Positions 1 to 12,400 of a DNA stretch of 64,000 bases are shown in pieces (positions within the stretch are counted from its first letter, which is position 1; each line of letters begins with the position of its first letter). The DNA is taken from the NCBI GenBank assembly GCA_033239525.1, contig BSYO01000016.1, forward strand, positions 6,087,045 through 6,151,044, written 5' to 3'. Source of the DNA: Nepenthes gracilis (Eukaryota; Streptophyta; Magnoliopsida; Caryophyllales; Nepenthaceae). Position numbers and translations under genes: made by a program. The notes beneath the pieces were generated by a model, which saw only the letters and a program-made list of their open reading frames with translations, made no database searches and was not told the origin of the DNA.

Positions 1-1044
1 TATCAATTTCATGGCCTCCTAATTGACTATTCTTCATACTTAAAATTTATAACCTAAATTGCAAGTAAGGATATTCTTATTGAACAATCTATACTAATAT
101 GGCGACTCACCAACTAAATCACTCATAATATCATATCAAAGTCGAGCACATCAAATAAAATCATTAATCATATCTGCCAATCTAAACCAGACACCTAGGG
201 TGCACAATGTCTACAACCAAAGAATCTCATAGGTATTAATACAACTAATATAATGTCTAATTGTTGAATTAATTAATAAATTGAGAAAATATAAATAAAG
301 GTATAGACTCCCAATCCACAAATAATACATGTGCTAAAATGTCAAAATTTTAAAATTTTACCTTCCACTACGGTAGACGACATGTCTGCATCTTGTGCCG
401 TCACTGCAAAACCTTGATTAGAAGTGCTAAACTTCTTCTCCGTCCATCTCAAAGGATAAAGATAATTCTTAATCATGTGGCTAAACTATCTACAATGGAA
501 ACAAGTTTCCAACCTTTTGTAACATGGCTTCCCTCCATGAGATTTTCCACAATGCGAGCATACATGGGTTAATAATTATGGGTTCAATACACCCTGGATT
601 TCTGCACATTTTTTCCTTATCTTTGCCAACTTTGGCTTTTTGTAAGGCTTTTTTGACCCTAAACTTTGGCCAAAATTTTGACCATTATAGCTAGCTAACT
701 TTTTAAAAAAAAAATCTTTCCTTTTTTCTAGTTCTCACCCGGTCTTAATCCATTATGACTTTTGAGTTTTGCCATCTCTTAGTCCTATCACAAAGCATTA
801 ATCAAATTAGATCATTCTATCTTAATTAAGCAATCGACTTAAGATCTCGACCCAAAATCAATCAAACCTAGAGTTCAAACCAAAATCAATCGGCTTGGAC
901 TTCAAACCGTAATCTATCAACATAAACTTTAACTTGAAGTTACTAAAATCTGGATCTTAAACCCAACTCAACCAAACTTAACCTTAAATAAAAATCAATC
1001 AGCCTAAACCCTACGGCATATTCTTTAAGCATTCTTTGATACCA
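1..1044 (-). pseudogene. Chromovirus-like (Ty3/gypsy) gag-protease remnant with PBS
   Basis: Minus strand. The primer-binding site TGGTATCAAAGAATGC (1044-1029) is close to the initiator-Met tRNA 3' end. About 460 bp further on is a gag zinc-knuckle region (CSHCGKSHGGKPCYK, then CFHC near 470-570). A linker reading GFAVTAQDADMSSTVVEG is typical of Tekay/Del chromoviruses. A decayed protease follows and runs off the window's left edge. The distance from PBS to zinc knuckle is too short for a full gag N-terminal domain, so an internal deletion is likely. Stops and frameshifts are present. Confidence 0.6.
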
Positions 1045-1046
1045 CA

Positions 1047-3122
1047 TGTGATGTACCATGTCCTAAAATTTGTCATTAACTATAATTGTATTTGATTATC
1101 TTACATTACCAATTTTACCAACAATAATAAGGAATAATATACTTTTTTTTTTTGGTAAGTAATAAGGAATAATATACACATGATCCAATTATATTGTCAC
1201 CTCATCTATGGCTCTAATGCCATCCCAAAATAACCTGACATTAGCTTTTATTAAGAAAAGATGCAAGTTCATTACTTGAATCAGATATATACCAAACTAC
1301 AGAAGCAATAAATATTAATAAAATTTATCCATCCGAAACAAAAATTATTTACTAAATTACATTATTACTTACACACATCAACTACTATACATATTTAACA
1401 TAATAATTGATACCAACTATACAATAACATCCTAGGCATCAAAAACTATCCAAAACACCATATTAATTCTACCACAGTTTGCAACTGAAATAAAACTAGA
1501 AACTAACAACTAAGTAAAGAACAAATTATCTAGAAAGGTATATTAGCAAAATATCATCGGAAACATAAACTAAATTGTTTAATCTTCACTCCTGTTCATC
1601 AGGTAGAAACTCATGCGATTCACTGAATAATTAGTAAAATAGTAAAATAATGAGGTAAATACTCAATAATATATAATATATAATAAAACATATATAATCT
1701 TTATACTTAAAATATAACCGTAGAAACAGAGATCATAATAGAATAGAATGACAAAAGATATAAACGAAATACTTATATAAAGCCTTTTTAGATTTCTTAT
1801 CTTATTCTCTCTTAGTCTTAGTCATAAAACTTGCTTAAAATTTATTTTCTTTAGAAATTAGGGCCAGTAGGGCTTACTAACTAAATGAGTGGTCAATCAT
1901 AATTCAAATTGTATTCCTTCTCCATACAATCAAATGCCTAACGTCCTATTCAATGACCCAGAGATGGGCCATCAACATTTATCCTTGTAGACGGGGCAAA
2001 AACCATATTATGGTAATAAATTTTCAGATAATGATCTTTCATTATAATATATTAAGGTATGTCATAATATACTATCTATTAAATAATCATTCATCTAGTT
2101 TCTTTACTTCTTATTTCTTAATTCTTACCCTTTTGAAGAACGGTTTATACTTTTTTTAACATAATTGCATAATTCCCTTTCTTTTCTTTAATATCATATA
2201 TAGTTTTAGTATAGCAATTTCATAAATATGAAATTTTGACAGAAAAACATGCAAAAGACAATTAAAGATTTTCATACAAATTTAATAAATATGTAGCATA
2301 TAATTAAATATATAGTATATTTTTAGCATATATAAATAGTATGTAATACTTTAAAATTGACAACTATGAAGCACAAACATGTAGGAATAATTTTTATACC
2401 TCTAAATATGAAGAGAATTTTGAAATAATATACATAATTATGATACAAAAAATTAAATATGAATTCTTGATCATATTCATTATAAAACTATGATAGGCCA
2501 ATAAATTTGCATATTTTTTATACTTTTACTTCAAAATTTGAGCTTGGACAAGTATTAAAACAATAATACTTAACAAGAATGAGAACAAATAACAACAAAA
2601 AAAATAAGGTACACTTTTTTTTACCTGATTTACCAATTTTTAGCTTTAAATCACTCAACTGGAGCTTCCTTAAACTTTCTCTCTCTTCACTTTGGTGTTT
2701 TCCCTCTCTTCTCTCTTATTTTTCTCTCTCTACACTGCTTGGAAATGGCGGTCATCGAACGCTAGGTGCTATTTATACCCGAACCCAGGACTCAAGTACG
2801 AGTCAGGCGTGCATTGAGCGTTGCGGTTCCACTTTCGGCACTTGAGTACCCTTCAAGCGCTATCCAGGCGCAAGCTCTTCTAGAATTCGAGCTCGAATAT
2901 GCCTAAGTGCAGTACTACTGTTTCTGGGCTTGAATGCCTTGTTAGGCCTACATCAGGCCCAATTCAGGCTCAAGTCCAAATTTAGGCATGTATCAGGTCC
3001 AAATTCAACCCGGTCTAATTTTTGACTCTTTGACTTAATTTTTCACATTCTTTGACCTCGATTTTGATTATATTAATTTAATTAATCATAGTTACTACAA
3101 TTATAAAAATTCAGACCTTACA
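1047..3122 (-). repeat. LTR of the chromovirus-like element
   Basis: On the minus strand it starts TGTAAGGTCTGAATTTT at 3122 and ends ACATCACA at 1047, immediately before the PBS. A TATA box (GGGTATAAATAG, near 2780-2770) is followed by a purine-rich, pyrimidine-interrupted leader, as expected for the R-U5 start. No partner LTR is inside the window. Confidence 0.55.
1125..1177. mobile_element. Tail-only microinsertion 1 with 18-bp target duplication
   Basis: TAATAAGGAATAATATAC occurs at 1125-1142 and again at 1160-1177. Between them are only 17 bases, T11 then GGTAAG, which is CTTACC followed by 11 A's on the other strand. The site lies inside the chromovirus LTR. Confidence 0.8.
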
Positions 3123-5225
3123 ACATCTATGGGTATGTCATGAATTAGAACTAAAAACAGGTAATATAAATGACCAATAATAATTATAATCTACAAAATA
3201 AATTCCAAAAATAAGACAACATCCAATACAATATTTAAATTTGGGTCCGACCTTACAAAATATCCATACAATCCCAATGGCAGTACTAATAACAGATAAT
3301 AATATCAACCATCACAAGATTTCTCTGGTCTACCCATTCGAACAATAAAACTAACGCCACCTGCTCAAAATATCCATAAAAAAAAGTGACTATCCAATTA
3401 ATACAAACCACATTACCGATATAAAATAAACCAAACACCATAATAATCAAATGGTAGGATAATTCAAACCCTAATTTCATAACAACAATACATACTATTA
3501 TAGATCTGACTGCTGTTTAAACGGTATCAAATATCCAATACAAATATTGTCCAACTACAAACCAACACTCATAAAATATAAGCAAATATGCTCTAGTAAT
3601 TGTGTCCAAACTCCCTACAAGGTATCCGTAACTCTCTAATCTGAAAGGGATAAGTAATAATAAAAAATTAAATAGAATACTCAACAAGTATCAGTATATA
3701 ATATATAAAACAAGTACATCATCCATAATTAAAACGCATGAACGAATTGATGAAACAAAGTTCATAAAAGCTGAAATCCAAACATCTAGTATATCGAACC
3801 AAAAAATGTCTAAATGTAGCCTTGTACGCAAAATTAATAATTTAAAAGTAGATGTCAAAGGGTCCAAATGTATAAAACTAACCAAATCTGATATCTAAAT
3901 CCAAATGGCAATTGAAACCTACAAATCTCAAATTAAAGTCTTGAGTATCCAAATTAAATATAAATAAAATATATCAAAAATCTAAAATATATTTAAATTG
4001 AAAAATCAAATATCACATGACTAATTTTAAGGAAGGACTATACGTACTTCCAATAATCTTAAGTTATAAACTACTATTTAGACTTATAGATGAGTTGTCT
4101 ATATATTCTCCTCTATAAATGGGGACAAATGCCATTTTCTTTTACCATCTGTGAAAGATAGATACAATCTTCAAGTCTATATAAATATATTAAGATGTCC
4201 GAATATATTAGTTTCGTTCAATTTTTTACAGTAGTTTTTATAAAAATATAAATCCGAGAAGGTTTCTATATCGCATATCTAAAATTTTTTCTCTTTGGCA
4301 AAAAAGTATAAAACTTTCACTTGGAAAAGTCAAACATAAAGCTTTCCACAATAGAATAAAGTACACATATTGAATTAAATACATAAAAATAGAGTCTCCC
4401 CGAAACACATACATGAATACCATATGCAAGACCTATATGCACATTTTCATAACTTTTTCTTTACAGATATTCTTATATATAAATATAACATTTCAAAATA
4501 TTTACCTATTTTCACAAAATAAACAAAAATCTTCAAATAATAACAAAACTAAGCAAAATTCTAAAACATCTGATAAAAATAACATGTATATATGAGGAAT
4601 CAAAATGGGGTAAGTAAAATGACATGCTTGTATATTAAATCTAACAAATATAAGCAAAACTAAACGAAAATAAAAATAAACTAAAGATAAGGCGTAAGGA
4701 TACTTGCTTTTAACCTTTAATCTGACAGATCTGATCAAAGGATGCTTTTGAATCCCTCTTCTTCCGTTCCTCTCTCTTCCTTCCCTTTTCTTTCTCTCTC
4801 CTTTCTATTCTTACCTGAGCAAAATGATCAAAACAGTGAGTGTCACCCTTATATAGACGAATAAGCATACGATTGCCACATCAGGCACGTGTTAGGCACC
4901 TTGCTTAATTTCCAGCCATGCACGGGCACTATCTTAAGTGCTCCTTGAGTGCGAGCAATCTGCCAAGCTATCCTCAAACGCTATCTCAAATGCATATTAG
5001 GTGACCTCCAATCTATCCAAACTTCACTCAAGCGGTCCAATGGCACTCTTCGGGTGTGCCCAGTTTGCCAAAAGTGCACACGAGCGTGTCTTAGGTGCCA
5101 AATCTACTTTCCTTACTCCAAATTTTCTTCAAATTTACATAACATAATTATTTTCAATATATCCAAAATAAATTCAAAATAAATTGACAATATCAAACCA
5201 ACTGAATAGAAAATCGAATGTTACA
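3123..5225 (-). repeat. Second LTR-like block, related in layout to 1047-3122
   Basis: The minus-strand start TGTAACATTCGATTTTC at 5225 resembles chromovirus LTR starts. A TATA-like TCTATATAAGG (about 4857-4847) is followed by a GA-rich leader, the same layout as the neighbouring LTR. No PBS or polypurine tract is visible at its lower end, so the boundary at 3123 is a guess. It may be a solo or partial LTR. Confidence 0.38.
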
Positions 5226-6906
5226 GGGCAAGTCAAGACCTTGCTGACTCATAGACGACTTCAAGGTGTCCTTGCATGTTTGAAGACCACCTACTGTTGG
5301 ATTGTTCTGGAACCCCTCAGATAAAGTAAGCTGACTAGTGTAAGGCTATCTAACTTTAGTCGGAAAATTCAGCCAATTGATTTTTCTCAAGATGTTAGAT
5401 CTAGATGCAGTGTAAGGAATGAAGTTGTCTAGTTAAACTGAGCATAATGAGTTTAAGATTATTGTGCAACTTTCTAGCTATAACTTCAACTTGCTGCTAT
5501 ATTATTTCTCTCATATCTCCATCCTACTTGTGAGGTAAAGACCTGAGCTTGATCATTTAGAATTAATGTGACGCATTTGCTTCCTAGGCAATGATGTAAG
5601 TCCTTGTCATTGCCTCCAAGTCTACGAAAGTCTAAGGTATTTGTTGCATGAGCATGACAAAGAAGCCCATGGGCTGAACAGACGCAATGAAGATAATGAG
5701 TTTGGTTTCATCATTGAGGTTAGGGATCATCCTACCTCAGCATTGAAGCATGACAGGAAGTGCTTTAGGCTCTCACATGTAGCCTAGCTAGTACTAATGA
5801 GATGCCAAGAATATTTTTCATCCCCCTAGTGGAAGTGAGTTGTGCTATGAAGTTTGAGGAGGGCTCATGGAAGGATCTTACTAAATTCGGCTTTAACAAT
5901 GGATCCAAGCCCAAGCGTCTCCTTTTAATGTAGTGAAAAAACACCAACAGTGTTGCATCCCCTAAATCCCAAAGTCTAAGGACCGTACATAAATTATTCA
6001 TATGATCTATTAGATTAGTGCTTCCATCATATAGTTCTAGTATGAGTGTCTTGAATATTTTAGGAAAAAATTATCCCAAAATTTTCAAAGTAAAGAGTGT
6101 CCTGCTTGTCCATCATGTTAAAACATCTAACTAGCCATTTCTTCTCTAAAGATTCATTTTCTAATATTTTTTATTTTATTCTCGATGCCTACAGATGAAG
6201 CTAATTTCTAAAAACTTTGATAGATCTTGGCTTAGTATATTTAATCGAGATTTGAGGTGTTGATAGTGTTAGGTGTGGATGAGAGATGCTCGAACATAAC
6301 CCTTTATCTCTACACCACCTAACTCCTTTTGGACCCACTGACCTTGAGTCATAACATTTTTAGTCGGCTTTGTACCATCATTATTGATCTATCATTCTAA
6401 TCGAGAAGCATGATCTCCACCGTGGATTGAACTAGATGAAGTTGTAATTTTTTGTCTTCATTGTTGATATGTCATTCCAATTCGAAGGCACAAGCTATGC
6501 CATGGACTCAAACAGATCTAAAGATGTTGTCTATTAAGGTGTCTTCCTTAAGGTTGACCCTTATCTTAACATCGTCCAAAGGCTGACTTATGGAGAAGTT
6601 GGAAATCAGTGAAGCTTATTCTTAACTCTCTCCCGTAGTAACTCTAGCATGTCAGTTGTCTTATAAAGTTGGCTTGCTATGCTAACCAAGTTTGTGTTTA
6701 TTTTTAAGTGGCTGTTTTAGTGATAGACAATATCTCAAAGGGAGTCATTTGCCAACACATCTATTAAGGGTGGGCTAGAACACCTTCAAGCTTGAGTGTT
6801 GCCCATGGCCTCTATTGTGGATCTTCATAGGTACTTACCAAAAAAAAAAAAAAAGTGGATCTTCATAGGTGACCAGTTTCACCGAAATGAGTTCCTAAGC
6901 CCATTT
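5226..6906 (-). pseudogene. Ty3/gypsy gag remnant (Tat/Athila-like)
   Basis: Minus-strand frames around 6000-5560 carry ESLKHFLSCFNAEV and a following IPNLNDETKLIIFIASVQPM, the signature of the retrotrans_gag domain in non-chromovirus gypsy elements. Several stops and frameshifts interrupt it. It lies directly downstream (in element sense) of the PBS at 6923-6907. Confidence 0.5.
6817..6870. mobile_element. Tail-only microinsertion 2 with 16-bp target duplication
   Basis: GTGGATCTTCATAGGT at 6817-6832 is repeated perfectly at 6855-6870. The insert between (6833-6854) is ACTTACC followed by 15 A's, and nothing else. Confidence 0.85.
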
Positions 6907-6923
6907 CGCGTAGATGACGCCAG

Positions 6924-8213
6924 TGATACATATTGTTAATCTAGATTTCAATCCAAGATATTTTAAAACTGGCTCCTAAATCTTTTAACATGAATCCTAT
7001 ACTCACAAACCAAATGAGAAATCAAATGATCGGAGCTAGCTCCCTAAATATTCTTTAATCTTGTCTAACTATCAAGTTGGTGAGAGAGAGAGTGTGTGTT
7101 TATATGTAGAGGATTAGGCTTACAGAGTATTTGATGGGAAGAAGGTGTAATGGAAGGTAAGCTCTAGACCTCTTTTATAAGTTAGGTGTTGTGAGAGATC
7201 AGCACACTGATTAGATGCTCATGCTCTTAGAGTTGAATATGTCCTAAGATACTTGGATTAGTCGATCGTAAAATTCTTATCAAATGGCCGTTAAATTTTC
7301 TTAATTGAAAGATTTCCCTACTATGGTAAGGAGCTTTGTATTTACGGGGTGCAAGGCACGTTGTAGGGCCAATTAAGTAACCTTTGGCAACTAAACGTTT
7401 TTCTTTTGAGTAGTTAGTACCAACAAGATTAACCACTACAACTATAAAAATAACTTAGTGAGTTACTAAGATAGTTTTACTAATTAGAATCCTGATATTA
7501 GGTTATATCACCTCAATTTCTGGATCTATCATGTTTATAGATATGGGTTTAGTGGATATTTCTAAACTTGTTAACTAGAGTCCTAATGTTAGGCATATTT
7601 CCTTAATTTTGAGATCTAACTGTCATATCTATGAATATAGGTTTAGTGGATAATTTTAAATAATATGTTGAATAGAGTCTTGATATTGGTTCATACATTC
7701 CCAATTTCAAGATCCAACCGAATTGTTTGTTGAAAGATTATAGCTCACGGAGAGCTTTTTTTATTGCCAACTTCTCTGACTCTGATCATTCTAATAAACT
7801 AACTGATCAACATGATCGATAAGTTAGTGTCAAAAGGTTAAAAAAAAAAATTGACCAAGTATGTAAAGTTGGCTACCAAGCTTGACAATCCACCCTCCTT
7901 GGTTGGCCCCTTCTAATCTATCTTCACCGGTTGGCTTCAAGTGCAACTATATTCTCTAATCATTTCAAGTCTTTAATTGTTCGGTCACTTAGTCACTTGA
8001 TATACAGGCACCCAACTTGTCACTAAGGCCTTCAAATCAGAGGCAATTAATTGCACTCTAGTCCCTAGACCAGACGCCTACTGAATGCTCTCTCTCTAAA
8101 AGTACAAATGCATCATCTCGATCTTAACCGAACACCAATGGGTTTAGATCAACTTGAATTGTAGCTTGACCCAATAAATATTATATTTTTTGTTGTATTA
8201 TGTTGGATCCTCA
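6924..8213 (-). repeat. Probable 5' LTR of the gag remnant, with internal tandem repeat
   Basis: It ends ATATGTATCA at 6924, directly followed by CTGGCGTCATCTACGCG. That is a degenerate copy of the TGGCGCC-type PBS also seen after the LTR at 25105. The start at 8213 (TGAGGATCCAACA) is chosen by analogy to related LTRs and is uncertain. The block contains a ~92-bp repeat, about 2.7 copies, at 7470-7725. Confidence 0.42.
7470..7725. repeat. Tandem repeat, ~92-bp unit, about 2.7 copies
   Basis: Each unit carries a variant of CTGATATTAGGTTATATC, then TTTCTGGATCTATC, then GGGTTTAGTGGATA. The third copy is truncated. It lies inside the probable LTR. Confidence 0.7.
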
Positions 8214-9377
8214 TGTTGATTGGTGGAAATAACTGTATTATTGTTGTTATTTTTACTCTTCATGGAACTAACCCTTACATCTTCAATGCTTTAGAATATG
8301 TGGCCAGTTAATCAAGAGCAATGAAGATCCGTGATGGACTACTTTAAGACTTGTTACTGGTGCTTGGTAGAGACTATATTTTTACTTGATCGGAAAATCA
8401 ATTAATATTTACAATGCTAACAGGATGTGTAATATTATGGAACAGATATTACGTGACAATCCAATGGTTTTAGCAGTGACATTTGTTATATCATGGCAGT
8501 GCTGCATAATTAAACAAGAATCCCCAAATAAAAGAAACTCCTCTCATACCAATTGTTATGTAAAAACATGATGGGGACTCTTGCACAAATAACAGGAACG
8601 TCGGAAGGGAGAAGGGGGCCGGGAGTGAATAAAAGAAAAACAAAATAGAAGAGACTGAAGAAGAGCTCGGAACAAGGGACAGATCTGAAATGGCTTCATT
8701 TCATTATACACCACGAGTACGACTTCGTACAGCAAATCACCACACTGCTGCTCGTATAATATTAGCCATAAAATGATAATAACCTTCCCCACTTGTTTAG
8801 CCGGCCTCTCAACCAAATAAGCAATGATGTGGAGTTGCCGTTGGTCGATCAGCTCAGCAAGGCAAGCTGCTCTGTTCATCCCAGATCATTACATGGTATA
8901 TTATTTTATTCATACAGTAGATAACTATTTCATTTGGGAATCAAATTTTGATATGATGGATATAATTATCTCGTGCATTCACTGTGATGAACGATCGTGG
9001 TGCCTCGCCGCAATGAGTGGCACAGTTGGCCAGCCATGGCAAGCTACATCTGCGATAGCAGACTAGGCTGTAGTGGAATTCACCTTGACAGTGCTAGAAT
9101 ATATATATATATATACACACATTATCTCCTAGTTCTAGATATTCATAATATCTTTGGCATTCATCATTCACCGAAAATAGTCACTCTCACCCAAAACAAT
9201 CAATCAAATTAGTGAATATGATTTCCCAAGGAATGTTAGAAATTGTTATCATGTAGTTATTTCATCTAATTCAGGAAAAAAAAAAGAGTATTACCAAGAA
9301 AAGAGTATTATATTGCCTTCAATTCAGTTTCCGAGAGAATTTACCGTCAACAAATTAGGAACAACTGGCTTAGCACT
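8214..9377. other. Downstream flank and probable 3' UTR of the CRM gene
   Basis: No recognisable coding sequence. The gene's 3' UTR must lie in the upper part. There is no single clear poly(A) signal, although CAATATAATAC occurs on the minus strand near 9320-9305. A short TA repeat lies at about 9101-9112. Confidence 0.4.
9282..9310. mobile_element. Probable tail-only microinsertion 3
   Basis: AAAAGAGTATTA occurs at 9282-9293 and 9299-9310, separated by CCAAG. Read across the junction, the sequence is TTACCAAGAAAA, a one-base variant of the TTACC-A tail seen at the other sites. The short insert makes it weaker than the copies at 6817 and 9681. Confidence 0.5.
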
Positions 9378-9494
9378 TCAATTTAAAGATCTATTGCAAT
9401 TGTTGAAGCTTGGCAATTCCACACCTTCATCTTCTGAAACAAGGCCTTCATCCTCCTCTTGCTCGTCATCATAGCCCAAGCACTCATCCTCACT
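9378..9494 (-). CDS. EMB1865: CRM-domain gene exon 9 (acidic C-terminus and stop)
   Basis: 38 codons plus TGA after GGTGCAG|AGTGAG. The product starts [17 protein letters not shown] and continues [10 protein letters not shown]. The Asp/Glu-rich tail is the expected end of this CRM subfamily; the sequence itself is poorly conserved, so the call rests on phase and composition. Confidence 0.8.
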   Translation of the reverse strand, partial: SEDECLGYDDEQEEDEGLVSEDEGVELPSFNNCNRSLN

Positions 9495-12400
9495 CTGCAC
9501 CGAAAAAAGTATGTTTACTACCAACTCTTCAATCATGACCGATGAATGACGACGAAGAGTCAAATACCAACGTTTGGGGACACTACACATTAAAATTTTC
9601 CCAGTTATCTGTGATTACTTTGAAGTGACAACATCCAGCAAATCCAGTAGAGAACTAAAAGTGCTTTCTTTACCACTGTCAGTAGAAAGAGAAGAGTTCT
9701 TACCAAAAAAAAAGTAGAAAGAGAAGAGTGACAACATAAACATCTTACTTGGAGTGTTCCTGAGACAGGGTTGATGTTGGCATCTGTTCTCCAGTCATTC
9801 TCGGCTTCTGCATCGCTGAAATCCCCCTGCAGAAACAAGAACATGCTATCATTCATGGACCATAATAAGAGAGACATACTGACAATAATGAAAAAATATT
9901 GGAGCAGATTTGAGTATGGTTCTTAGGGTTCAAGAAAAATGCAACACCATAGAATGTCAAGCCTGCAGGATACAAGCGTACAGATTTAATAAAATTGGTG
10001 CCTAATTTTTACGTCTACTATGATACCTACTCACCCCATTGTTAGTGTCCCTTTTAGCTTCCCTGTTTTGTTGCTGCTTCTTTTCTTTCTTTCCTTTTTT
10101 TTTGTTTTTTTTTTTGTGGTTTGGGGGGGGGGGGGGGAGGGTGGGGAGGTGAAGGGGGGTTGCCACCCAAAATTTCTACCAACTGGGCAGCATAAATTTA
10201 CCCATTGCTTCAACGGATACCAAGAAAGTACAGACAGCAGTTGAAATTCTACAAATAGTTACTTGGTGAGAAGGCAACAAACATGGCATCAACAATGTCA
10301 TTTGTGCCATGGGTCACTGTCCAGTCTTGCACAAATTTTACGTGGCTAGCTGACTTGAAAATTCCAAGATTCTGTTTCCCAAGCATCTAGCCACACGAGT
10401 CTTGTCAACATCATTACTCGCATAAAAGTCCTGCTTAATCCCCCCCCCCCTAAATTGACACTTTTGCACATCCAAATTAGCAAGTAGAGGCATACTGATG
10501 CTTCCCGAGGTCAAGCTCTCCTTACAGCATGATGCTCATTGCTAAATCATAAGTAGAACACAACCATTCTCTCAATAGAGTGCTACCACAGAACTATTGA
10601 ATCTCACAAAAAGCTTGGACAAGTGTTGCCCTCAATTATGTCTACATGTCTCTGGAGTCTGGATGCCAAACTCGCTTACAATGTCTCACCAATATTAGCG
10701 CACCGTGTCCAAGGGTCAATTCAGTCCTTGTCAGTGGTGCATGCTGCTCCTAAGGGCTGTTCAAGCCTCTTAGTAATCAAACTCGCTACTGAGTCCTGAA
10801 ATTCATGTCCCCATGTACCACGAGTCAGCTGTTCCCTAAATGCCATGAGCAAAGAACTGCCTTAACCTATGCAACTAGTTACCACAACAGCTTTACTGTG
10901 TAAGAAGTCTCCTCCCAAAACCTTAAGTTGGCTTGAGACATCCCACATGTATCCCGCATTGTCAGAGGCACTGGACCTTGATGCAAGGCAGGCTTGACTA
11001 TCAAGCCATTTGATCCCTTGAGATATCATCTGCTCAACACTTATTCTCGTTCAGACAATGGACAATCAACAAACAAGCCCTAAGATTGGCCACTCCAGAG
11101 GTATCAATATATGTTGGCTCAATCTCAAGGGTGGAGAGCTTGATTGGTGGGGTTTTTGAATTCATCAACTTTAAGCTCTATTTACTGGTTGTAGATCAAC
11201 TAGGGAGATATCAAAAGGAGAATGAAATAACAAAGGTTGAAGGAGAACATAGAAGAAGAAAAGAAAACAGGCAACAGTAGAACAGGGGAGAGAGGCCCGC
11301 AAAGGATGGAGAGGGAGGATTTGTAATCATATCAATAATCATCCAAACTATTCAGTGAATTACTAAGGTGTACTTGTGATGTGTACACACCAAGAAAACA
11401 AAAATAGGAGACAAAACATAACATCCTGAAAAAATAACCAAATGTCTTGGAAATCCAAACATATAATCAGCAACCAAGAAAAATAATGTCATTGAGCTTT
11501 ATTTATTTGTACCAAAAAACCCTCAATGGCCAATTTGCTATCATTCTCACCCTAGGTAAAGAGAAATTAGCAGAGGATTTAGTCTCAAGGCAGCCAGATT
11601 TTACTAAAGTCTTTGAATTAGCAAGTGATGCGCCCGAGGGTGGAGTAAGAAGTGCTCAGTAAGAGACCTGTACCACATAGTTTATGGAATTCTATGTTGT
11701 ATTTTAGAACCCTCTGAAATCAGAGATACTATTTCCTTCCCAAGAGTTTGTTCTGTACTTGGATCATGAGGTCCTACGAGAAATCCCTAATGTGGGAAAG
11801 CCATAAAACAAAGTCAGTAGACATTGTTCGACATCCAACATCTTACCAAGTGACCTTGGGCCCAACGACAAATCGTACCATCCCCCATGTTGAACTACTT
11901 AATTTCCAATGCTTCATTTACTTCACCACTTACCACCATGGAAAGACTGGCACATCTTTATTACAAAAATACAGTGAGAGAAATATATTGCATATGCCTC
12001 GTATTAAAACTTAATATCCAAAACTTTTTATAATCCAAAAATGAGTTAGTTCAAAATTCATGGCAAACCTTATGACTAATTCAAAACAAAACTGTACAAA
12101 CTAGCACATTTTTCAATACTTTCACTTCGTCTTTTAAACTTAGCACAACCAACAACCACTTATTTTCTGCTGGCAGTTTTCAGCATTCAGCATTTACTAG
12201 CTTCCAGTTGAAACTCCAGTGTTGCTAAATAGGAGGCAATCATGATCCAATTACTTTTAAATGTGAGAATTTCTTCTTTTCTAGCTATGTCCCTCCACCT
12301 TGTGTGCTCTCCTCCTTGCTGGCCCTGGTCAGAATGGCCATCCAGCTTCCCACCATGTCATCTCTCTTCAACTACCTCACCTGCTCCAACCCTCCTCCTA

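Noticed and set aside
10020..10213. Frames across the G-run near 10123
   Set aside because: Low-complexity T/C/G tract on both strands. The run length may also be affected by sequencing error.
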